From Kiritimatiellales bacterium (lineage in GTDB: Bacteria; Verrucomicrobiota; Kiritimatiellia; Kiritimatiellales; Pontiellaceae): a stretch of 46,411 nt of DNA. The stretch spans positions 1 to 46,411 of the forward strand of contig JADGFE010000004.1 of NCBI GenBank assembly GCA_016744085.1. The letters are read 5' to 3'. This document shows, piece by piece, positions 36,823-45,114 of the stretch. The notes beneath the pieces are model-generated. The model made no database searches, was not told the origin of the DNA, and saw only the letters and a list, made by a program, of their open reading frames with translations. The position numbers and the translations under genes were made by a program. The number at the start of each line of letters is the position of its first letter. The first letter of the stretch is position 1.

Positions 36823-38210
36823 TTGGAGTTTTATTCGCTACCCAAATGGAAGCACAACCGTTTCTGGACCGAGGTGTTCCGGAAGGGGTGATTGTGGAAA
36901 TCTCGGAAGAGATGGGGTTGGAAGCCGCGCGCATTGCCACCGAAAAGTTGGTGAAAGAGCATGGTTGTACGACAATCATTAATGCCGGAGTTTGCGGTGC
37001 CCTAAACAACCGTCTTGAACGAGGCGCAGTCTATAGAGTCTCGATGGTTAGCATTGAAGAGTTGAAAGCAGCGGTGAATGTTGGCATCGGAATTGGATTA
37101 AAGCGGCTGGTTAGTGTGGAAGAACCGGTGTTTGATCCACAACGGAAGAAGGAACTTTCCAAATTTGGTGAACTGGTGGATATGGAGGGATATGCGATTG
37201 CCCGGGTTTGCGAAGAATTTGAAATACCCTGCATTATGCTCAAAGGGGTAACTGACTTTGGCGACGTAAATGGAAAAGACGATATCCAGAAGCACATTGC
37301 TCCGGTGTCGGAGACGGTTGCCGATGCAATTTTTCAGTGCCTCGAGAAACCGGAATCCAACGATTCCGATGAGAAAACTGGCTTTTGGCAAAAAATCCAT
37401 TCGTTTACTAAAGTGGAGCATACCATTTTCAGCCTGCCGCTTTTATTTGCCGGTGCGTGGATCGGGGCAGGGGGGATGCCTTCGTGGCGCATTCTCCTAT
37501 TAGTGGCTCTTGCTGGATTGGGTGCTAGAACGTTTGGCATGGCCATTAACCGTATTCTTGATCGAAATATTGATGCCAAAAATCCGCGCACTAAAAACAG
37601 AGAACTGGCTTCTGGAACATTGTCCATGGCGCAAGGCTACGGCGTAGCTGGCACTGGTATTGTCATTTATTTTATCGCATGCGCTTTGCTGGGGCCGTTG
37701 GTGCTGAAGCTTTCGCTGTTCCCTTTGGTTCCGCTGGCGGTGTATTCGCTGCTCAAACGGTTTACACCCTTATGTCACTATGGCATTGGGGTAGCGCTTG
37801 GTGTAGCCCCCCTTGCTGCATTTATTGCCGTAACCAACAGTCTGTCCTTTCCCGTTGAGCTGGTGCTACTGTCGCTCTTTACCTTTTTCTGGATTAGCGG
37901 ATTCGATATTATCTATGCCTTGCTGGATATTGATTTTGACCGGGCTAATAACGTGCGGAGCATCCCGGCAACGCTCGGAGCAAAAGGGGCTCAGCTGGTC
38001 GCGGCGATTACCCACCTAATTTCTTTTGCCGTACTCGTGATGCTATGGATTCCGACGGATTCCATTTTTGCAACGCTGGCTATGCTGGTTTCGGCTGGAG
38101 CATTTGGTGCGGCTTACTTGCAAAGTATTCCTATTCCGGTTAGGTTTTTCCCAATCTCTGCTATTGCTGGAATCGCCGGCGCATTGGTAGTACTATTTGG
38201 AGTCGGATGA
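36819..38210 (+). CDS. Fusion of futalosine hydrolase (MqnB-like) and UbiA-family prenyltransferase (MqnP-like)
   Basis: N-terminus INAGVCGALNNRLERGAVY, VDMEGYAIARVCEEFEIPCIMLKGVTDFGD; C-terminus FGMAINRILDRNIDAKNPRTKNRELASGTLS, SGFDIIYALLDIDFDR. Confidence 0.9.
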   Translation: MIGVLFATQMEAQPFLDRGVPEGVIVEISEEMGLEAARIATEKLVKEHGCTTIINAGVCGALNNRLERGAVYRVSMVSIEELKAAVNVGIGIGLKRLVSVEEPVFDPQRKKELSKFGELVDMEGYAIARVCEEFEIPCIMLKGVTDFGDVNGKDDIQKHIAPVSETVADAIFQCLEKPESNDSDEKTGFWQKIHSFTKVEHTIFSLPLLFAGAWIGAGGMPSWRILLLVALAGLGARTFGMAINRILDRNIDAKNPRTKNRELASGTLSMAQGYGVAGTGIVIYFIACALLGPLVLKLSLFPLVPLAVYSLLKRFTPLCHYGIGVALGVAPLAAFIAVTNSLSFPVELVLLSLFTFFWISGFDIIYALLDIDFDRANNVRSIPATLGAKGAQLVAAITHLISFAVLVMLWIPTDSIFATLAMLVSAGAFGAAYLQSIPIPVRFFPISAIAGIAGALVVLFGVG

Positions 38211-38770
38211 TGAATCTGGTTGTGGCAATAACGGGCGCCTCGGGTGCCTTGGCAGCAAAGCTGTTGATGGAAAAGTCAAAGTGGCCGGTAACGCTGGTTT
38301 CGAGCAAGATGGGTCGTGTGGTCTATGAGCAGGAGGTCGGCCCTTTCTCCGAGTTGGAAACGTTGGCAGACAAGGTTTGGAAAGACGGCGACCTGACGGC
38401 AACCATTGCTTCAGGATCTGTACCGACCGCTGGAATGATTATTATGCCTTGTTCGGCCAATACACTGGGGAAAGTTGCAGCAGGCATCGCAGATTCTCTT
38501 GTGACACGCGCGGCGCATTGCCAATTGAAAGAGGGCCGCAAAGTCGTGCTGTGTATTCGCGAAGCTCCCTGGACCTTGCTGAATGCACAAAATGCGGTAA
38601 GCATTGCGGCGGCAGGCGGAACGATCATGCCGATGTCACCTCCCTATTATATGTCGAAGGGCCGCGATCCCAATACGGTATCGATGGCCGAAATGCTGGG
38701 GTTCTTTGTTGATCATGTGCTGTCGATTTTCGGACAGGAAGCTCCGCAGACTTGGGAAGATATCCGATGA
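38207..38770 (+). CDS. UbiX-like flavin prenyltransferase (menaquinone pathway)
   Basis: VAITGASGALAAKLL, IIMPCSANTLGKVAAGIADSLVTRAAHCQLKEGRKVVLCIREAPW. Confidence 0.92.
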   Translation: MMNLVVAITGASGALAAKLLMEKSKWPVTLVSSKMGRVVYEQEVGPFSELETLADKVWKDGDLTATIASGSVPTAGMIIMPCSANTLGKVAAGIADSLVTRAAHCQLKEGRKVVLCIREAPWTLLNAQNAVSIAAAGGTIMPMSPPYYMSKGRDPNTVSMAEMLGFFVDHVLSIFGQEAPQTWEDIR

Positions 38771-39480
38771 GTGAATCCGAGCGCGATACCCTGATTTCCG
38801 CGGAAGAAAATCGTGATATGTTTGATCGCATTGCCAAAAATTACGATGTGGCAAACCGGGCCATTTCAATGGGAATGGATAAAGGCTGGCGGCGTAAGAC
38901 TATTGGGCTTCTGAAGCCGTTCCGTGCAGGGCGCTATCTCGACATTGGTACCGGTACCGGTGATCTTGTTTTTGAGATTCTCGACCAATCCGGAAATGTG
39001 TTGATCGATGGAATTGATCCGGCAGAACAAATGCTGGAAATTGCCCGGGATAAAGCGGAAAAACGTCAGGTTGGCGACACGGTTTCCTTTCTGGTTGCCG
39101 ACGCACTGGATTTGCCGATGGAAAGCGATACCTATGATGGTATTGTTTCCGGGTTTTGTTTTCGGAATATTGAGCGTCGGCAAAAAGCTTTGGCTGAAAT
39201 GATGCGTGTTTTAAAGCCGGGCGGCATGCTGGTGATTCTTGAGGCCACGTATCCGGCCAATGCACTGGTTCGCTTGGGGTATAAGTTATACCGTCCACTT
39301 GTTCCGCTGATCGGTAAGCTATTAGGTGGCGGGTCGGCCTATAAATATTTAATGGATTCAATTGAAGATTTTCCCCGCCCTGAAACAGTGACGGATATGT
39401 TCGGTGCCGCCGGTTTTTCCGGCGTTCAATACAAGTCTCTTACATTCGGGACCGTGTGCATATTTTCGGGAAAGAAATAG
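38752..39480 (+). CDS. Demethylmenaquinone methyltransferase (UbiE/MenG)
   Basis: MFDRIAKNYDVANRAISMGMDKGWRR, LDIGTGTGDLVFEI, FCFRNIERRQKALAEMMRVLKPGGMLVILE. Confidence 0.94.
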   Translation: MGRYPMSESERDTLISAEENRDMFDRIAKNYDVANRAISMGMDKGWRRKTIGLLKPFRAGRYLDIGTGTGDLVFEILDQSGNVLIDGIDPAEQMLEIARDKAEKRQVGDTVSFLVADALDLPMESDTYDGIVSGFCFRNIERRQKALAEMMRVLKPGGMLVILEATYPANALVRLGYKLYRPLVPLIGKLLGGGSAYKYLMDSIEDFPRPETVTDMFGAAGFSGVQYKSLTFGTVCIFSGKK

Positions 39481-39486
39481 ACGACC

Positions 39487-40269
39487 ATGAAAGATGAATT
39501 TATTTTTGCAGGTGCTCCCTATAGTAATTCGGCCCCACTGGTCGATAAGCTTATTGAAGTAGATACCCGTGTCCGGGTGATGAACGATCATCCGGCAAAT
39601 TTGGCGCGTGATCTGAATGAGGGAAAGGCGGATGTGGCGCTAATTCCTGTGGCTCACCTGTTTAACCATCCTGAGCTGACGATGCTCAAAGGTTTGGGCG
39701 TTGCGGCTGATGGGCCTGTAAAAAGTGTGCTTCTGAAATGTAATAAGCCGATGGGGAAGATTAAAACGATTTGTCGTGATCCTGCATCGGCCACATCCAA
39801 TGCGTTAGCCGAGATCCTGATGCGGAAGTATTTTAAACAGAACATTGAAATGTGTGATTTCAAAGCGGTCGACAAGCCCGATGCGACTGTGGTAATCGGG
39901 GACCGTGCTCTGTGTGCTGATCCGGCCCCGGCCGGTGACATTGATTTGGCTGAGGCCTGGCAAAAGTGGACCAAGTTGCCTTTTGTGTTTGCTGTATGGG
40001 CTGTGAGAAAAGATTTTGAGCATATTGATGAGGTTACAAAAATAGCGCATAAGGCCTATCAACAAGGGTTTTTGGCCACAGAAGATATTGCCGCGCGCTT
40101 TTCCGAACAGCTGGGTGGGACCTATCTATTTTGGCTGGATTACCTCGATAATTCAATTTACTACAAGCTGGATGCAAGAGATCTGGAAGGAATGAATCGA
40201 TTCCAAAAACTGCTTAGGGGAATGGATGATTTCAAGATACCGGGAAGAAACGTGGCCTTTACTTCGTAA
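39487..40269 (+). CDS. mqnA: Chorismate dehydratase
   Basis: FAGAPYSNSAPLVDKL, DVALIPVAHLF, LSLAEAWQKWTKLPFVFAVWAV-type segment (DIDLAEAWQKWTKLPFVFAVWAVRK). Confidence 0.9.
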   Translation: MKDEFIFAGAPYSNSAPLVDKLIEVDTRVRVMNDHPANLARDLNEGKADVALIPVAHLFNHPELTMLKGLGVAADGPVKSVLLKCNKPMGKIKTICRDPASATSNALAEILMRKYFKQNIEMCDFKAVDKPDATVVIGDRALCADPAPAGDIDLAEAWQKWTKLPFVFAVWAVRKDFEHIDEVTKIAHKAYQQGFLATEDIAARFSEQLGGTYLFWLDYLDNSIYYKLDARDLEGMNRFQKLLRGMDDFKIPGRNVAFTS

Positions 40270-40340
40270 AGAACCACGTCCTACACCACTGGATTGATCA
40301 ATTGGAGTTTGGTGAAAAAAGCAGCGGTGTAGCAACAGTG

Positions 40341-41193
40341 TTAAACAACAACCAAAAAATCAGGGTTTTTTACGGCTGAATTCGCTGCAATGAGAAGCTT
40401 TCTCATAACGGCTGTTAATACGACTTTTTTAGGGCGATGATTGACTTCAACCAAGCGGGTGTAGAACTCCTTCATAGCGGGATTGTGCTGGATTGCCGCT
40501 ATCCCTGTTGTAGGGAGCCAAGCCCGCAAGAGCCGTCGCTCTCTGTCGAGAAATCGTACCAATCTCTGGAAGATGGGCAAGCAACGTTGCGGAGCAAACT
40601 TTTCCAAGCCCCGTGATGCGTTCGATGCATTGAGCCTTTTTCTTCATGTCGGCATCTTCTCGAATCGTTTTCGCGATCTTCTTCTCAATGGACTTAATTT
40701 CCCGCTCTATCCATCGCAGATGCTTTTGCACCATCTTGCGGAGGATTGAATCGCCCGCTGTTTCAAGACGATTGGTTTTGGCGGTGCGCATTTCCGTGAG
40801 CTGTTGGCGGCGGTCGACAAGGGCGGTAAGGGAACGCTGCTGTTTGGACGGTTTTTCGGCGGGCTCAGGATGCGTGTTGTCCGCAAAGGCGGTTATGACG
40901 CGCGCATCAATGGCATCCGTCTTTGCCAGCTGGCCAATGCCGATGGCATAGTGCCTGACCCGGGCGGGGTTAACGATGCTGGCGGCACCGCCTGCCGCCA
41001 TGATCATCCAGGCAGGCAGTCGTTCGTATCCCCCGGTGGATTCGAACACAAAATGAACCTTCCCGGCACGGGCCATAAGCGACCGGGAGCCTTTGACGGT
41101 GTTTTCAAAGCGCACCGTTTTTCCGTTAATCAATGCATCCAAATGCTTCTTGGCAACATCCACCCCACAATATACTTTTCCTTCGTGTTTCAT
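40341..41193 (-). pseudogene. IS110-family transposase, frameshifted with internal deletion
   Basis: N-terminal ORF 40447-41193 (YCGVDVAKKHLDALI, VFESTGGYERL, AKTDAIDARVITAF, LAGLAPYNRDSG) and C-terminal ORF 40341-40607 (AAIQHNPAMKEFYTRLVEVNHRPKKVVLTAVMRKLLIAANS) in different frames. Confidence 0.88.
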
Positions 41194-41219
41194 GTTGACT
41201 CCTTCTTGTTAATGCGAGC

Positions 41220-41440
41220 TCGCTTCCGCGGCTCATGCAACAGTTCGAGTTTAACATGGCAACCACCCGGCGGATCTTGTCTACACCACGTTCTGCCCAC
41301 GGGCGAACTAGGACGTGCTCGATCTCACCTGGGCGGGAACCGCTCTCCGTCTGCCAACGGGGAGCGGCACTCCAATCCGATTCACGGAAAAAAGGATTTA
41401 TCCGACGGATAAAGAGTCCATTCTCTAAATCCTTTTTCCC
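41220..41440 (-). ncRNA. Candidate IS110 bridge-RNA leader (structured region upstream of the transposase)
   Basis: Hairpins 41340-41350/41357-41367 (11 bp) and 41389-41400/41426-41437 (12 bp) between the transposase start and the presumed element end. Confidence 0.35.
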
Positions 41441-41728
41441 TACCTGCTTTGAATTCGGTGGGGGTAATATACAAGGACGTGCCTCTCCGCGAAGCGGAGG
41501 GCGCGTTTCCGGCAGGTAAATGGGGTTTCAAGATTTTCCGAACCCCTTAGCTCGTCCAAAAAGGTATAAACCGTCCCGTCCCTACTAATAGGGCTAGGCA
41601 CGGAGCACGTATTTTGAACGTAATGGCTTATTTTTTTAACTTGATTCAGTATCTATCCATGTCTAAATTTCGGCCTTTGTAGCTGGGGTGTAGCCATTAA
41701 CCGTATATTTATACTTATTATTTCACTG

Positions 41729-42991
41729 ATGCTAAGTACGTATTTCGTGCGTGCGGCAACGGATATTGGGAATAACTCCAATAATGAATCCGTAACCGTT
41801 GATGGTGGGTTATGGAGTACAGAACTGCTTCGTATTGGGTATAATTTCGGCTACGAAAACAGCCTTAATATCATAAATGGCGGACAGGTAAACAGCAGTG
41901 TCGTGCATATCGGCGATCTAGAAGGGTATGAAAATTCGGCGACGGTCTCCGGAATTGGTTCCGTATGGAATGTCGCCAATACCCTTTCAGTAGGACGTAA
42001 CCGAGGCCGCGATAACCAACTTACGATTGACGATTATGCTGTTGTAAATGCCGGAAATAGCTTTGTCGGTGGATTGAACCGCAGTAGCGACCATAATACG
42101 GCTATGGTCGGCAGCGGCGCTGTGTGGAATACCGGAGCTAATCTTTATGTTGGGATCGGTGGCGTTTATAATAAACTCTCTATCCTGAACGGAGGGCGGG
42201 TAAACAGTGAACTTGCCTATATCGGATATACCTACGGCGGGTATATTGCCAATGGTAATAGTGTGTTGGTTTCCGGAGTAGGATCAACTTGGGTTAGTTC
42301 TGACACGATTTCATTCGGTAGTATGGCAAGCTCCATGACGATATCTAGCGGGGCAGTAGTGGTTGCAAATGCGGGGATTTCAATGGGAGACCCTAGTAAT
42401 GCGCTAAATCTTAAAAGCGGTGGAAAACTTGAAGTTGGAGCGGCTTTTGATGCCTCGCAACCCGGGTTTCATTTCGAAGCCGGTAGTACGTTGGTGGTTG
42501 AGGGGCAGCTGACTGGCCTTTCAGAAGTGGAATTTGATCATAGACTTGAGGCGGTCAGTGTTCTGGGTAATTTTCTGGTTAACGGCGTGCTGGCTCTGGG
42601 AAACAGTCCTGCGGACAGCACAATTAACGGTTCGCTTACCATGGGTTCCAATGGTGTGCTTGAGATGGAGCTTGGTGGCTATGTTGCTGGCGTGGATTCG
42701 GATCGACTCACCGTCGTCGACATCAGTATTTTGGACGGAACGTTGGATGTTTCCTTTATCAATGATTTGACGGTCCAGAATGGCGATTCATTCCACCTTT
42801 TCGATTGGCAGGACTGGGTGGACGGCACGTTCTCAGACATTGATACTCCTGTATTGGGAGGAGGGTTGTCTTGGGATACGTCTGAGTTATACACGACAGG
42901 TAATTTGAACGTTATTCCTGAGCCGGCTGTACTGTCATTGCTTTTGATTGCGGGAACCTTCGGATTTATCTATCGACGACTAAACAGTTAG
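41729..42991 (+). CDS. PEP-CTERM sorted protein with repeated GSxW / NxLxIxxGGxVN beta-helix-like units
   Basis: C-terminus VIPEPAVLSLLLIAGTFGFIYRRLNS; repeats VSGIGSVWNVANTLSVGRN, VGSGAVWNTGANLYVGIG, VSGVGSTWVSSDTISFG. Confidence 0.85.
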   Translation: MLSTYFVRAATDIGNNSNNESVTVDGGLWSTELLRIGYNFGYENSLNIINGGQVNSSVVHIGDLEGYENSATVSGIGSVWNVANTLSVGRNRGRDNQLTIDDYAVVNAGNSFVGGLNRSSDHNTAMVGSGAVWNTGANLYVGIGGVYNKLSILNGGRVNSELAYIGYTYGGYIANGNSVLVSGVGSTWVSSDTISFGSMASSMTISSGAVVVANAGISMGDPSNALNLKSGGKLEVGAAFDASQPGFHFEAGSTLVVEGQLTGLSEVEFDHRLEAVSVLGNFLVNGVLALGNSPADSTINGSLTMGSNGVLEMELGGYVAGVDSDRLTVVDISILDGTLDVSFINDLTVQNGDSFHLFDWQDWVDGTFSDIDTPVLGGGLSWDTSELYTTGNLNVIPEPAVLSLLLIAGTFGFIYRRLNS

Positions 42992-43098
42992 GCGTTATTC
43001 GAAGTGGGAAAAATCCTTGGCCGCTAAAAGATCTCCATAGCGATCGATATATCTGGCAACCTTCTCAAAATGATCGGTAAAATCGGTAAACTCGTTTT

Positions 43099-43965
43099 CT
43101 AAATATCCGGCCAGTCATCCTGAGCGATCAGCTTCTTTTTCCAAAGAATGACGCCGGCGCCGATAATCATCAGGGCAGAATAAAGCTGACCTTTGGTGAG
43201 CCACCCAAAGTAAATTGTGTTATCGGGTTCCCGGAAAAATTCCATGCTGATTCGGGCGAGGGCGTAGAGAATTAGATAGCTTGCGCTGAGGGCACCTGAT
43301 TGTTTTCCCCATTTGGTATTTCGCAACAGCATCATGATGCCAAAAACAAGGAGCCCTTCGGTAAAGGCCTGATAAAGTTGGGAAGGATGACGGGCTTCCA
43401 AGCGGCCAGTTTCCACCAGCGCTTCAATTTCTGGTTGACTGTAGTGCCCATAGTGCATGCCCAGTTGCTGCGGAAATATTACAGCCCATTTAACATCGGA
43501 AACCCGGCCCCACAGTTCACCGTTAATAAAGTTAGCCAACCGCCCGAACGCTAAACCAAGCGACGTTGTTGCCGCCATCTGATCTGTCAGATTCCAGAAC
43601 GAATGCTTATGTTTTCGCGCATACCAGAGTATGCACAGGATTACCCCGACAAAGCCGCCGTGGCTGGCCATTCCGCCTTCCCAGACACGAAAGGCATACA
43701 TGGGATCACTGAGAAATGTGCCAAAGCCGTACAGCAGCACGTAGCCCAGACGACCGCCGATAAAGACGCCAAAAAAAGCGAGCAGCACCACGAAATTACT
43801 CACCTCTTTCTCCGGGACATCAAACTCACCGCGCCTAGACCAATGGCGCAAAAGAAAAATCGAAGCAACAAACCCAAGCAAGTAGGAAAGGCCGTACCAG
43901 CGAATAGCCAGCGGCCCGCCGATTTCGAAGACGATAGGATTAATGTTGTGAATGTAGTGCGTCAT
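43099..43965 (-). CDS. lgt: Prolipoprotein diacylglyceryl transferase
   Basis: IRWYGLSYLLGF, GGRLGYVLLYG, WEGGMASHGGFVGV, LGLAFGRLANFINGELWGR, RHPSQLYQAFTEG. Confidence 0.95.
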   Translation of the reverse strand: MTHYIHNINPIVFEIGGPLAIRWYGLSYLLGFVASIFLLRHWSRRGEFDVPEKEVSNFVVLLAFFGVFIGGRLGYVLLYGFGTFLSDPMYAFRVWEGGMASHGGFVGVILCILWYARKHKHSFWNLTDQMAATTSLGLAFGRLANFINGELWGRVSDVKWAVIFPQQLGMHYGHYSQPEIEALVETGRLEARHPSQLYQAFTEGLLVFGIMMLLRNTKWGKQSGALSASYLILYALARISMEFFREPDNTIYFGWLTKGQLYSALMIIGAGVILWKKKLIAQDDWPDI

Positions 43966-44048
43966 TCCGGCGAACTATAGTTTCCGTCAGCTGGAAAGCA
44001 AGTTGCGATGCAAAAGAGCGTTACATTGTAGCGATCTGAAACGAGCTG

Positions 44049-44642
44049 TTAATTTTCTGGCAGATGCTCAAGATCCTTGTGACGACCGGAGGCCGGTTTA
44101 TTGATTCGTAAATCAGCCCGAGTAATCAACTTGAGTGTAATGCCATCAAAAACAGTTGTTTTCGCTCGTGAATAACATGCATTGAATTCAACCCCATCAA
44201 TTTCGTTAAGCACTTCGATTCGAACAGGTGCTAGAGCAACTAACGGTTGAGATGTCGTAGATGCGACGTCCCCGTCGCATTCTCTGTGCGGAGGCAAGCG
44301 ACGAGGACGTAGGTGGGCTTCGCCTCGCTACGCGTCTACGAAAATAATTCATCACGGCATTGCAATCGTGAAATGCTCTAGACCCATTCGTACGATATTG
44401 CCTGGTTGGGTAAAGAGGTTGGGAGTTATTTATGGGGACACCATTCCGAAATCGTGGAATACAGTTACCAGCTTTGAGGCGGTGTTGGCATTGATGGAAA
44501 CCCAAATATTAATATCTGCCGTGGTTCTCGGATAACCATGAAACCTCGCTGCATAACCGCCGATGAGAAGATATTCAACCTCGTAGTCGTTGAGCAACTT
44601 CAAGAACTCTTTGAAGTCGTCCGGAAGCATTTGATTTTCCAT
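44049..44642 (-). pseudogene. Nucleotidyltransferase-family pseudogene, split by MITE-like insertion and a nonsense codon
   Basis: N-terminal MENQMLPDDFKEFLKLLNDYEVEYLLIGGYAARFHGYPRTTADINIWV and C-terminal APVRIEVLNEIDGVEFNACYSRAKTTVFDGITLKLITRADLRINKPASGRHKDLEHL are halves of one gene. Confidence 0.85.
44231..44381. mobile_element. MITE-like element, CTAG-flanked, GAGCA terminal inverted repeats
   Basis: CTAGAGCA (44231-44238) and TGCTCTAG (44374-44381); removing the insert plus one CTAG restores RMG-LAPVRIE in frame. Confidence 0.8.
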
Positions 44643-45114
44643 ATGCAGCCTGTCGATTGATTTGAATGAGACGGTCTTCGGGGGGGGGGCGGGAATGCCA
44701 GTACGCATCATCAGATGAATCGTGCAGTGACCTTGCGGTCAGCATGGTTCGGTATTTATACAACCTGCTTGTATGAAAACGATTCTTCCAGTTGTCCAAG
44801 GTTTGGGAGCCCTTATTGATCGCTATAAAAGGGGGAAGGGTTGCGCTCCGCATGAGACGTAGGGCCGAAGCTAAAGATTTTTACCGGCACTTTCCGCCTG
44901 GAGATACAGCGTCCGCAGAGCGCACGTATTTAATTATCCGCGAATCGTCGATGGATAAAAAGAGCGCTTTAATAGGGTGGATTATCTCGTGTATCTTCGG
45001 GAAATAGACCTGTAGCCATCATGCACTCGGTAAAGGCAGTCCGCTTTGGGCTCTTAGCATAAAGTCTTTTAACTTTTCGAGCGGCCAACTATAAACTCTA
45101 AACCGCGCGCAGCG

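Noticed and set aside
40804-41412. 202-aa plus-strand ORF across the IS110 region
   Set aside because: Antisense to the transposase, whose minus-strand frame has clear IS110 motifs.
44575-44853. 92-aa minus-strand ORF
   Set aside because: Overlaps the nucleotidyltransferase remnant in another frame and crosses the G10 tract; no recognisable motif.
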